The notes beneath the pieces are model-generated. The model did not search any database and was not told where the DNA came from. It saw nothing but the letters and a program-made list of their open reading frames with translations. This document shows positions 12,965 through 23,574 of a DNA stretch of 64,000 nucleotides, piece after piece. The stretch covers positions 16,782,278 to 16,846,277 of the forward strand of contig CM033114.1 in NCBI GenBank assembly GCA_019321725.1, read 5' to 3'. This DNA comes from Paulownia fortunei (Eukaryota; Streptophyta; Magnoliopsida; Lamiales; Paulowniaceae). The position numbers and the translations under genes were made by a program. Within the stretch, counting starts at the first letter, position 1. Every line of letters begins with the position of its first letter.

Positions 12965-15700
12965 TGCCTTCGTATTAAAGCCCATCTTCTGAAGATGTCC
13001 TTCAAATACTTATCTAAAGGGTTAAAACAGTGGGTCTGCTATATTTTCTATCAAGGCAAATCTTTCCATGCTGATGTTGCCTCTACCAATGATTTTCATA
13101 ACCATGGTATCACTTATCTATTTCTGCTTGGATCATTTGATGAGACCTTGGCTTCTTTGCTTGTGCAATAGCCCCCATTGTTATCGCAATACTCTAATAC
13201 TCAATCAATAATGGTTAGAACTATATCTAACATTTAGATTAAGTTCCTTATCCAAACAATCCATTTTTCCAGCACGTATGCCCAGATGTATTTAACCACG
13301 GTGGTGGAATCCACGGTTGTTACCAGCTTGGAACTCTTTTCAACTAACCGTCCCACCATTTAGGATGAACACAAATTTAGACATAGACTTCAAGTCATCT
13401 ACTTTAGACTAAAAAATAGATGAAGCATCTAAGTTTCACTTCTCCATAACCGAACTCCAAAAAGAAATCCTTAGTGCTTCATAAGTACTAAAGATCGTCT
13501 TTACAGCTTCTAATATTTTTCACATCAAATTGATTGATATTTTGCTCGTAACACTCAGATCATTTCTGATATCAAATCATGTACATAGATTTGCAATTTT
13601 ATGCTTTCTTTCAATGATGCATAAAATATGTGAGTCATTATTTATCTTTCATTCAAAAGACTTTGGGGATGAGGACTTCGAAAGAAAAATCCCATAACTC
13701 ATAAACAAGAATCTCTCCTAGGATTCTTTCATGCTAAACCCTTTTAGCATCTAATCTATGTACTTGGATTTAGGATAGTCCAAGCATCCTTTCAGATCTA
13801 TTACCATAAATCTCACTCCCCAATCCCTAGGATGCTTATCCAAATGCCTCTTGGAGAACTTTATAGATGACAAGTCTCAGTTGACTGCAACATTTCTACA
13901 TCATCTCTATGAGTAAAATATCATCAACGTAAAACACAACAATCATCACCATACTCCCACTAACCCTCTTGTACACATATGGCTCATTCGCATTTCTAAG
14001 GAAATCAAATCATTTGATTGCTTTAGAGAATCGAATGTTCCACATTCGAAAAATTTATTTTGAGTTCTTAACAGATCTCTGAAGCTCACAAACTTTTTGC
14101 TTGCATTTGTTTGATATGAAGACCTCAGACTGCTTAACTTATATCCCTTTCTCAATACCCCTATTGAGAAAAACGGTCTTCATATCCCTTTGCCATGTCT
14201 AGTAGTTGTAATACTTAGATATAACTAGCATACTCTGAATGGACTTTAGCATCACGTCTGGTAAAAAGTATCCTCAATAGTCAACACCTTGACTATAAGC
14301 ATAACACTTTGCTACCAGTCCTGCCTTTGTAGGTCACCACCTCTCCATGTTCTTCAATTTATGTTTATAGACCCATTTGCAGCTAATGGGAACCATTCCT
14401 ACTAATGGGCCCACCAAGGTCAAACCTTGTTGGAGTACATAGAGTCCATTTTAGATTGCATGACATTTTTCCAATTTCTGAATTGATGTCATACATCTTT
14501 ACTCCTTATGTAAATCAATATTTAAAAAGGAGATCCTTCTTGCTACTCTCTAATAAAAGACTCTTATCGTATAAGTAGCCCTAAGATCCTTTCAGATCTC
14601 ATTGGAGGTTGTGTACTAGAAGTTTTAGTAATTTATTCATACACCATTGCCACTTGTGAGACAAACTGTGGTTCTTGAACTTTTTCAAGTTCTATGATCT
14701 AGTAATTTCTATCTAATAGAAATTCCTCTTCTCAAGAAGGTGGTGTCCCTAGAAAACAAACTATTTTGTTATTAGGAACCATAGAAATGGTATTCTTTAG
14801 ATTCATTTAGATACTCCACAAATTTGCATAAGCTGGATTCATGTCCATCCTATCTCCCACTAACTGCTTTAAAGTAGTAGGCCCATTTATACCATTAGCT
14901 ATATATATGAGGGGTCTTTTACCACATCATATCACATATGATGTTTTTGAGCACCGATTTAGATTATATTCTTACTTGACAAGAATATCATTTATTCTAG
15001 GGTAAATTCCTAGAATGAATGAGTAAATAAGTGAAACTCAACTTGGATTCACTTAAAGTGAGAATCTAATTCTTCGTTTGATAATCAAGAACTTACCATC
15101 TTAGTATTCTCTTCCTCGATCACATCGATAGATTTAATACTTTGGCCGATTTAATTCTCTATTTCATGTCTAAATTTTTTAAACCCTTCAAAGAATCTTA
15201 GAATAATGAAGTAAGAATAGTTTGTTTGTACACTAACACTTAGTGGATTACTTACGTCCCTTTGGATCACATCCAAAGGCGTGGTTTGCTCCATTTGTCC
15301 CACAAATGGTGATTTGGTCATGTTTTCCTAGAGATAAGATTTATAAGTTGGCACATCATGCAAGTCCAAAAGGTCAAGCAAATGTACCATCTTATGAACT
15401 ATTTCTTTAGAGATATGACCTAATCTAGCTAACCACAAGTATGCACTATTTTAATTATCTAATTCTTAGATTACTTTATTGATTATGTAGCATTGAATGT
15501 TGGGAATGTATAGTTCATTTGTCAATGTAGCAAAGATAATTAACTAATACTATCCTAATTCCATCCAGAGTTAAGTGGATCATTTCTATAGTCAATAAAG
15601 CAACACTTACTTTATTCTCAAGCTTAAGGATCGTCTTTTATCTTAGTCTCCATTTTTCTTGTCATCCACTGCAACCCCTTGCAAAGATGGGATCATATTC
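12965..15700 (-). pseudogene. Copia pol remains: integrase, reverse transcriptase, RNase H
   Basis: In minus-strand order, conserved pieces appear across shifting frames. Integrase-like pieces such as VQTNYSYFI and FEGFKKFRHEIEN lie at about 15250-15130. Reverse transcriptase pieces at about 14400-13890 include PISCKWVYKHKL, SQGVDY, MKTVFLN, WNIRFSKAIK, NEPYVYKRVSGS and the catalytic FYVDDILLIE at about 13942-13905. Then comes EIYGNRSERMLGLS at about 13830-13790, just before RNase H. Protease is not clearly seen. Stops and frameshifts occur every few dozen codons, so no enzyme can be made. The 69-codon frame at 14155-13946 is a shifted reading of the RT region. Family identity is secure from the ordered motifs. 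Confidence 0.88.
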
Positions 15701-15800
15701 GATATCCAATATCCAAGAAAAAATTTATCAACCTTAATGGTTGATATCAACAATGTATAAACTTGAATTAGAACCCCTTCTAATTCAACTAAGCAACTCA

Positions 15801-15848
15801 ATACTTGTGTTTCCTCTTTCTATGCCCTAAATATCCACAATGGTAACA
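15801..15848 (-). pseudogene. Copia gag zinc knuckle (decayed)
   Basis: The minus strand reads CYHCGYLGHRKRKHKY followed by a stop. This is the CX2CX4HX4C nucleocapsid knuckle with the fourth ligand, normally Cys, replaced by His. The position upstream of integrase/RT fits Copia order. It is a useful landmark because the rest of gag is too eroded to read. Confidence 0.75.
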
Positions 15849-16090
15849 AACATCTATATTGAGCTGGTAAGTTTGTCTGTTTGTCTAGATTATCCTATGT
15901 GGAATTACTAGCAATAACCATTATCCTATAGAGGCAGAAATTTAAGCATTCCTTCAATTAATATCTATTTATGATATGATCTTTAATCATAAATGTCTCC
16001 CACTATTTTATTCAAATTCCATCACCGTCTAGATGGAAATTCGAGAAATCTAATTTCTTAGTGGGCTTGAAGTCCAACTAGCCTTGCCAT

Positions 16091-16231
16091 ACACCCCAAT
16101 TTTATGAGCCCATACAACAAAACGAAAAGGTAGCTAACAACATTAGCAATTGCATCCCCATGCAACCCTCAAGCTATTTTGCCTCACCTCTTCCCATATA
16201 CCCCAATTTTATGAGCCCATATGGTACTAAG
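16091..16231. repeat. Short direct repeat beside the nested insertion
   Basis: CCCCAATTTTATGAGCCCAT occurs at about 16094 and again at about 16201, a spacing of about 108 bases. It lies in the gag-upstream part of the Copia element and ends at the nested insertion site. Confidence 0.6.
16227..16231. repeat. 5-bp target-site duplication (CTAAG) of the nested insertion, left copy
   Basis: CTAAG at 16227-16231 directly precedes TGTAATACCC. The same pentamer at 19268-19272 directly follows GGGTGTGACA. Confidence 0.8.
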
Positions 16232-19200
16232 TGTAATACCCAAGCCTCACACTACTCACTTGGCCAATATGATTCATGCACTTCATGTTACTTATATGCT
16301 AATTTGCATTAATATCTACATCGTATCTTTTATAGCATTTTTAATCATTATACCTCTAATGCTATCACTTGATATTAGTGGTTGAGATCCTACAACCTAA
16401 TTAAATGATTCTATATTTAGATAAGATAAATAATAGATTGATCAATATATTGGATATTCATAGGTTGTATGTTATAATTTTAGAAGTGTTAAATGTGTCA
16501 CTAGTAAGCTTATATGATTTGATCGAGGTATTTTAAAGGTATACATCTATAGATTAACATACTTGGGATATCGGACATGATATAATGTGATTTAAGTGTC
16601 ATAATATAAGGTTCATATGTACATGTGATTTTAGAAAATAAAAATTAGACAATCATTTAAGAATCGAATGTCGATCGGTTTAGAGATCGAATGAACGGTT
16701 AAGAAATTAAGGCATAATGTACTATCCGATCATATGGAGATTAAAGTAGGTTGTACATAGATAAATAAGTAATGAGAAATACTAGATTAGGTCTGTAAGG
16801 TGTTAAAAATATTAGATTTGAACCACAACTTGACACCTCAAGCTTCCACCTCAACCTTTCTTCATTTCTACCCTTGAGCCATGACCAAAAACTATTTTTT
16901 GAGCTATTTCACTTCCAAAACCTTCATATTGAATGTTAGAAATTGATCTCAAGTAATTCCAAGAAAAGAAAAAAAGTGAAGGAAGCAAAGGGAAGTAAGA
17001 AGGAGCAAGTTGAATAAAAAATATGTGCATAGGTGAGCTTTAATTCATGTTTTGATTTAAGTTCTTGAATTGTTTGAGGGTTTATGATTTTTAAAGCTTC
17101 TATTATTGATTATAATCATGTTAGAATATTATTTGTGGTCTTTTAGTTCACAAAAGAAGGATTTTTAGTTGCAAAATCACAATAAAAATTACTAGGGACA
17201 GAAACTGTATACTTGCTGATTTTTTATATTTATGCTTTATATATGTATAATAACTTGATTAAAACCTGTGTATTTCACCATATATGTGTTTATATATGAG
17301 TCTAGGTGATGCATGTAAGTTTAGAAAGGTTATAAATTATAATATAGTGTGATAATTAAAGAGGTGCTCAAAACTGTCTTCTTTGAAATTCAGATTCTGT
17401 CCTATGTGAATGGTGCTGGTTTTACATCAATAAATCCATTAGTTTTGGTATCACTTTGACCTGGTTGTCTCTTTATATGTGTTATCTAAGTATGGTGAAA
17501 ATTTGGGAGTGATTGAATGTACTTAAGGGTGCCAAAATCATTAATGTCATAAAGTGTGCAAAACTGTCACGGTAGGAAAACAATCTATTTTAGTATGTTG
17601 TGAAAAGAGCTGAACTTGGGAAGCTATATCCATGAATTTTAGAAATTATATGATATTTTTACATTTATATACATGTTATATAAGTGTGGTAAAAATTTGG
17701 GAGTAATTGGATATGCTTAGGGATGTCAAAATTATCATGCAACTAAATTGGAAAACAAGAAAATATGAAAATGTGAATTTGTCCCATTTGATAACTTAGC
17801 ATAGTTCAATCTAGATATGTGCTATTGAGTGTTAACAATTAGGTACATGATATTACAGTTATAATACTTCAATTATATGATGTTTACATGTATCTAAGAT
17901 GAGAAATTAAGGTATTGGAGGGACTAGATTGGGTTCTAGTTTGTAAAACCTAGATACCTTGGTGTTTAAGGTCTTAGTATGATATTTTATACTTTCAACT
18001 TGCCAAATTGGAAATGGTGCTTGATATTGGGTAATATTACAGGCTATTTTACATCTAAGATTGGAGATGAACAATAAACAAATCTAGACTAAGCCACCAA
18101 CCAAGTGAAAGGTAAGTAAAGATCCATTCACAACTACAATACATGAACATAATATGTCTTGAAGCATTTATACCTAATGTGTTGATGATATTAAATTTGA
18201 CTGAGAGCCTTATGATTTTTGAAACATGTTGAGAGCAAGATGACTTACATTTTATACTGAACATACCATTCATGAGCATCTACATGTGCATGCACGACAT
18301 ATGAGTATAGTGGAGGTTTTTGCATGCACGATATGATTTGAGACATTATTTTCAAAAAGAAAATATTTTGGTTAGCCACTACTAATGTACCAAGGCATGT
18401 GAGGCGTGCTTATATGATATTTTGGGGTGCCATGAGTGTTACTTCTCGGAGGATCACAGGGGCTGACAGGGGGTGTGCCTCTGGTGGTCACGAGAGGGCG
18501 GACCACTTGACTGTACCCTTATTGACTCTGCCAGTGGGAAGACTTCTGGAGGATCACAGGAGAAGACAGGGGGTAGAGCTTTGGTGATCCCAGGAGATGG
18601 CCCTTGGACTGAGTTATTTGTTTATTGTCATGTGATTATTGATATTGTTCATAGCTCTATCCGGTGCATAGTAGGTAGGCCAAGGGCCCAATAAATGAAG
18701 TGATTTTAATGAAAACTCTTTGATTCATGAGTACGCAATTTGACACATTTATAGCATCATATCTTAGAGTTGAATTGCATGAGATTTTATATCATACTCT
18801 TGTCATGCATGATTTTTACTTATTGAGCATTAGCTCATGTAGTTCATGCATTGTAGGTAAACATGGTGAGACTTGAGACCTCTGGTTTACTGGCTGGCAG
18901 TGAAGCTCTTACAGGCTTTCAAAGATCAATGTACTTGGATGACGACCTGTTAGGCTATTTTGTGGGTTGTATTTTTTTATTTTATAGTTATTGTATTATA
19001 TTAGTGACTTTATCATGTATATCACTTTCAAAACTCCTTTGTAATATAAAGTTTAGGTTTGTGATGGTTTGATAGACTTGGTTAATATGTAATAACTACA
19101 TATGTATATACATTGTGACAGGATATGAAATCACTTTACTTTTATCAATGTTTTGTTAAATTGAGTAGAAAAAAAAAGTTATACACATGCATACATGCAC

Positions 19201-19267
19201 AAATTATGTTGTATAGGTTGTTTATATATATATATATATTTATACATATTATTGGGAGGGTGTGACA
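16232..19267. mobile_element. Nested solo LTR-like insertion (3036 bp), probably Ty3/Gypsy
   Basis: Begins TGTAATACCC and ends GGGTGTGACA, an imperfect inverted terminal match (TG...CA) of the kind seen in plant Gypsy LTRs. It is bounded by the 5-bp duplication CTAAG. No polyprotein motif, primer-binding site or polypurine tract is found inside, so a solo LTR formed by LTR-LTR recombination fits best. A length of 3 kb is long but known for some Gypsy lineages. About 18380-18700 has higher GC with repeated GGAGGATCACAGG (18449 and 18549). A diverged internal duplication contains AATTTGGGAGT near 17500 and again near 17693. The clade is not assigned. Reading frames inside it are not genes. Confidence 0.75.
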
Positions 19268-20310
19268 CTAAGCGTCAAGCATTACCCATCAAACATCCAT
19301 GTAGATAGAGCATCTAAACGTCCACGACTCATGGCCAATGATAAAGACGAGTCCACCCCATAGGCATCCCAATGCTTAGTAGTGGTCACAGCTTGCCTAC
19401 AATTAGCACATCCCACGAATCATGGCCAACGGACTAAATGTGATAGCGTATCAGCATGCCACTACTTTTGATGGAAGGCATGGTCAATTAGGTCCCACCC
19501 AATATTGCCCATTTACGCTTAATATCGAACTAATAAAGGTTCTCAACTTGAAACATTTTCAAGTGAGGGTCATACTAGATTTATTATACAATATCTCATC
19601 GTTTTCTTTTCTTGTTTATTTAATGTTCACTATCCTAACGATGACAAGCATACATCATAAGGAAGCATTAAATAAACACAACATGTATCACATACATCCT
19701 AAAATAAATAGATGATCATGAGCCTTTAATCCTATGCGATCCACTTGAGCCAAAGTGCATCTAGGTCAATCTAAGGGTGATAATTAAAATGTAAATAGAC
19801 ATATCTATTATATAAATATATTTCATACATTCATGGGCCTTGTATCCTCACTTTTCCTCCATCTTCATTCAATCTTCTTGTAATGTCCGCCAAATTACAA
19901 AAAGATTAACCACACCGCCTAATTCTACTCTCATTACATTTGCTAAAACTACAAGAAACCTTAGAATAATTCCAAGGGGAGATACACAGGAGGGAGATAG
20001 AAGAACATCAAGAATAAAATAGAAAAATGTGAGACTCGCATGCCTCATTTTAATTAAAACCCAAAAATAACCAATTATGCATAAAATTAAACCAATCACA
20101 TTGGTCTAGGCTCCATGACCATCCAACTAGCATGCTTAACATAAATCATCACATGATAATGAAAACATATAAATTTACCGATTATGTTATGTGTAATTTC
20201 TTTCAAATTTGGGATTTTTATGAAAAATAATTTTTCAAAAATTAAAATTAACATTTAATTTTAAAATGAAAATTCATAAACTTCATTTAACAATTACGTA
20301 ACGAGGCAGG
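19268..20310 (-). mobile_element. Copia leader / internal region without readable protein
   Basis: Resumes the Copia internal sequence after the nested insertion. No motif recognised. The frames at 19422-19715 and 19840-20099 have no homologous features I can name. Confidence 0.5.
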
Positions 20311-20745
20311 ATGGACAACAGTTCAACAAGGCTGCTGCCTGTAGAGTGGCTGGGTAGACCACCCGTTGGGTGGTTGGGCGCCCCCACGTCGGGTGCCGAT
20401 TGGCGACCCGATGCCCGCACGTCGGGTGCCAACTGCCCACCCGACATCACACATCAGGTGGCTGGGCGCCCGCACGTTGGGTGCCGACTGGCGACCCAAC
20501 AACTGCACGTCAGGTGCCGGCTGCCCACCCGACGTCACACGTCGGGTGGCTGGGCGCCCGCACGTTGGGTGCTGGCTGCCCACCCAACGTCACACGTCGG
20601 GTGGCTAGGCGCGCACACGTCTGGTGGTCGGCAGCCCACCCGACGTCACACTTCGGATGGCGGGGCACCCGCACGTCGGGTGATAGTGGGCAACCCAACG
20701 CGCGCCACCCGTTGTCACACGTCGGGTGGTCGGCACTCCAAATTT
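20311..20745. repeat. GC-rich hairpin minisatellite in the Copia leader
   Basis: About seven diverged units of roughly 58-62 bases, each built from variants of CACGTCGGGTGGCTGGGCGC and CTGCCCACCCGACGTCA. Unit junctions form hairpins. At 20525-20549 there are perfect 11-bp arms CCACCCGACGT and ACGTCGGGTGG with a 3-base CAC loop; similar ones are centred near 20592 and 20648. The block is very GC-rich against an AT-rich background, with sharp edges. It leaves several overlapping open frames on both strands (for example 20311-20793 plus and 20583-20323 minus). These follow from the repeat composition and are not credited as genes. Confidence 0.85.
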
Positions 20746-20754
20746 TTATTTTTT

Positions 20755-21020
20755 TTTACTGTCCAAGAATTCAAGATTTTCACAAAATCTTGATTTCATA
20801 GTTTCTTGATCTCATCAAGAAATTTTGAAAACTTGATAAAAATTAATTTTCTTGATCAAGAAATCAACTTATTTGATTTTTTGATTTTTTTATTATTTCT
20901 TGCCACGTTTCAAGAAATTCAAGATTTTACAAATCTTGAAATTTTTGGATCAAGAAATTCAAGAATTCATAAATCTTGAAATTTTTGAAAATCAAGAAAT
21001 CCGATTTCTTAATTCGTTTC
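20755..21020. repeat. Cluster of TCAAGA/TCTTGA inverted short repeats
   Basis: AAATTCAAGA, AAATCTTGAA and CAAGAAAT alternate many times, with a local unit of about 45 bases near 20915-20990. Because TCAAGA and TCTTGA are mutual reverse complements, the stretch can form many small stems. It directly adjoins the GC-rich hairpin array on the primer-binding-site side of the leader. Confidence 0.7.
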
Positions 21021-21175
21021 AGTTCTTAAAACATTTCAACATTTAAAACTATTAATAATATTAATCCCAAACAAATAAATTAATTGATTCAAAACCAATC
21101 ACACATATAAATATTTAATCTATCACATATATTAAATAAACATAATCGAAAAATATCAGAAACGCACGAACCTTG

Positions 21176-21187
21176 GTTCTGATACCA
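21176..21187 (-). other. Primer-binding site of the Copia element
   Basis: The minus strand reads TGGTATCAGAAC one base after the 5' LTR end CCCAACA. This is complementary to the 3' end of initiator methionine tRNA except for one position (the usual plant version is TGGTATCAGAGC). It fixes the element's orientation. Confidence 0.88.
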
Positions 21188-21188
21188 C

Positions 21189-22707
21189 TGTTGGGTTCGC
21201 GCGATCCTGAGAAACGTATACGCAGCGGAATTTAAAATTTTTTAAAAACATAAATATACATTACATCACATGTAATTAAAACGAATCCCGGAACCCTTTC
21301 GCGATTACTAAGTTGTGTGTTTTCTAATAGTTAAAATAAGAAAGTTTCATAAACTCTTACATTGATTTGCATTTTCCATGTAGGACTCTTCTTCCTTTCT
21401 TATCTCCAACTCTTTTGGTAAGTTTTCTTATCCTATAAGGACTTTCCTTTTTCCTTATTACCTCTTAGAAATTGAATTCTCAATTCAACTTCCTTTAGGA
21501 ATTAGATTTCCAATCCAATTTCCTAATGGGCTTCCTACAAGCCCACACCTAATGGGCCTAGGCCTAAGTAATTAGTTAGGCTCCACTTTAAATGATCCAA
21601 TCAATTAAATTAATTCATTTAATTAATTAGGCCCATATTAATTAATTGATCCAATCAATTATTTAAATATTCTAATTGGGCTCTCTAATCCAATTAGGTC
21701 CAATCAATTAAGAGGTTAAATTAATTCAAGTGTGGAATTAATTTAATTAATTAATCCAATTAATTAATTCTCTTGGAATTAACTCATTAATTTCAAGAAC
21801 CCACAAGATATGGGAAGCATCTAGCAATGCATCATGACTCCTAGTCTAAGGTGAATGCACGAACCTATTTCAATTACGAATATCATACAAGTATGGTCCT
21901 TTCGTCATCTAATCTCCCGATTAAGTCTAGGGCATGGATGTTAAGTCGAAACCCCATTAGCTCAATAACTATGTTTCCATTCCTAGTAGCTTGACTCAAT
22001 GATGAATAATCAGAAAACCCCACATCTAATTTCCATCCAACCTTGGCCAAGGATTTTAGAGTCAAGTACAGTGGAACACATATGAGATTCACCTATTCAT
22101 CTAGATAGGTGATGGATCCTTTGTTGGCCACTCATTAATCTCCATACATAAAGATGTTACACCCAATATAAACCCCTTGTGATTGTCATGCAATCGGGAA
22201 ATACATCAAAGTACAACATGTCATGCACAAGGTTACCATGGTGCCCAAGTCCAAGGACTAATTCTTGTAATATTGTAACGAGAAAATTTCCATTCGACAA
22301 TAGAATATTTCCAATTGGAAATTTTCAAGTGGGGTTGTTCAGTGTACTTGTTCCCAGCAAGCACTCGCATACATACACTAGTGTCTTCATACCAATACCT
22401 ATGAAACGAGGTATTCTCCTTTCGAACCTGCATCGTATGCGCAAGTCTCAATGGGATCAATGATGTCCCATCTCATTGATCCTTAACTTGGAACGTTTTA
22501 AAATCATAGCCTTAGAGGTATATTCCACGATCACCATCATATGCGCAACCATGCCCCATAGTTATGTGTAATCTAAGGACTTTATCTAATTCTTATGATG
22601 AATTTAAGATAAAGATTTCCATTTAAATGATATTAATATAAATAAGAATGATTCACAAGAGTATAAAAACAGCCAGAACAATTGACACGGTGGGCACTAC
22701 TCTAACA
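21189..22707 (-). mobile_element. 5' LTR of the Copia element (1519 bp)
   Basis: Same termini as 11109-12948 (TGTTGGGTTCGCGCGATCC at the left, CACTACTCTAACA at the right). It lacks the roughly 450-bp block present in the other LTR; the junction is at about 21371. It carries an unrelated block at about 21780-22060 in place of the other LTR's 12160-12300. Substitutions are scattered through the shared parts, so the insertion is old. Confidence 0.9.
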
Positions 22708-22849
22708 TCAGCATGGCCAGCTCCCAAGTCTTCTGCAGTAGAACATGCTTGACAAGTTCAACATATTCATGTTTATCTAGTCGATTACCTTGAGACTTGG
22801 TGGCATGTTTTGGAGGTCAACCCAGTGTATGTTTTGGAGGTAAACCCAG
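22708..22849 (-). pseudogene. Host gene exon, upstream half, cut off by the Copia insertion
   Basis: The minus strand encodes PPKHATKSQGNRLDKHEYVE and then LVKHVLLQKTWELAMLK in one open frame. Removing the Copia element and one copy of TCAGC joins the final codons exactly to 11103-11094 (...LKQL) and then, through an in-phase intron, to the lysine-rich last exon. A 24-base in-frame tandem duplication (22806-22829 and 22830-22853) sits at the upstream end, and the unit nearer the exon carries TGA where the other has TTA. A second LTR-like sequence begins at 22850, so the rest of the gene is missing from this flank. The protein family was not recognised. Confidence 0.6.
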
Positions 22850-22853
22850 TGTA
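22806..22853. repeat. 24-bp tandem duplication
   Basis: Two units of TGTTTTGGAGGT plus (C/A)AACCCAGTGTA differing at one base. The second unit overlaps the TGTAACACCC start of the next LTR-like sequence. Confidence 0.85.
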
Positions 22854-23345
22854 ACACCCGGCCCAATTATTTGGTATAGAATTGAAATTAGTCGAATGAT
22901 TTAATTAAATATAGATGTGGGTTATACTATTCGAATGATTTAATTAGAGGGATTATTATAATATTTGAGAAAGTTAGTTATACATATAAAACTAGTTTAG
23001 ATACATATATATATATATGTGTGTGTGTGTGTGTAAAGGAAATCTACTCACTTAAAGGAAAACCACACAATCAAAAGAAAAATTTGCTCACCTAAAAGAA
23101 AAGTTGCACAATTAAAATGAAATATACTCACTTAAGGAAAATTGAACGAGAAAAGGAAGAAAATGAATATATCCTTAAGAAAAATGCAATATAGCCAAAA
23201 TAAAAGAAAAGAAGATATGGAGGCTTTACAAATAAATATACAGAGTTATTTCATAACCCTATTAAGGTATAATGTACAAAATCTTACCTTCATTAGGGTA
23301 AAAGGAGGCGGCGCAACTAAACCATCAGAATTCTTACAGGAGTGC
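22850..23345 (+). mobile_element. Gypsy-type LTR fragment, inverted relative to the tandem units that follow
   Basis: Starts TGTAACACCCGGCCCAATTA, a typical plant Ty3/Gypsy LTR start. Its sequence (ATTTGGTATAGAATT, then repeated CACTTAAGGAAA-type blocks) corresponds to the reverse complement of the 24000-24335 part of the first tandem unit. It fades at about 23345. No partner LTR or target duplication was identified. Confidence 0.6.
23003..23034. repeat. (AT)n(GT)n microsatellite
   Basis: Alternating AT repeats run directly into GT repeats. Confidence 0.9.
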
Positions 23346-23574
23346 TCATAAGTAAGATAATCTTGCCACTACCATCTTTGTATTGCTCCTCTATAATTAG
23401 GATATGCATGTTTGAATTGTAAAGAAAATGGTATGCGTGGGTACGATAATTTACAAGGAACCAATGGAATTCAGTCGGGTCTATCTGATTAAAAGATATA
23501 GATTTTGGTTATTGATATTGATTGATTATTAAAATTGTGGAAGAATGAATCAGTTTTGCTTGCGGATATTGGGC
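23346..23574. other. Spacer between LTR-like fragments
   Basis: Nothing recognised. Confidence 0.4.

Larger units (their letters stand above)
11109..22707 (-). mobile_element. Complete but degenerate Copia (Ty1) LTR retrotransposon
   Basis: This 11.6-kb element lies on the minus strand. In transcription order it has: 5' LTR (22707-21189), primer-binding site for initiator Met tRNA (21187-21176), leader with a GC-rich minisatellite and an AT palindrome cluster, gag zinc knuckle (15848-15801), integrase/RT/RNase H remains (about 15600-12965), polypurine tract (12962-12949) and 3' LTR (12948-11109). LTRs begin TGTTAGAG and end CCCAACA, and the element is bounded by the 5-bp duplication TCAGC. 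The order integrase before RT and the motif FYVDDILL place it in Copia. It is inactive: pol has many stops and frameshifts, and a 3.0-kb LTR-like sequence is nested in it (16232-19267). Without that insertion it is about 8.6 kb. It landed inside an exon of a minus-strand host gene. Confidence 0.92.

Noticed and set aside
20311..20801. Overlapping open frames of 143 and 160 codons (plus) and others on the minus strand
   Set aside because: They exist because the GC-rich minisatellite lacks stop codons in several frames. The translations are repeats of the DNA unit and lie inside a retrotransposon leader.
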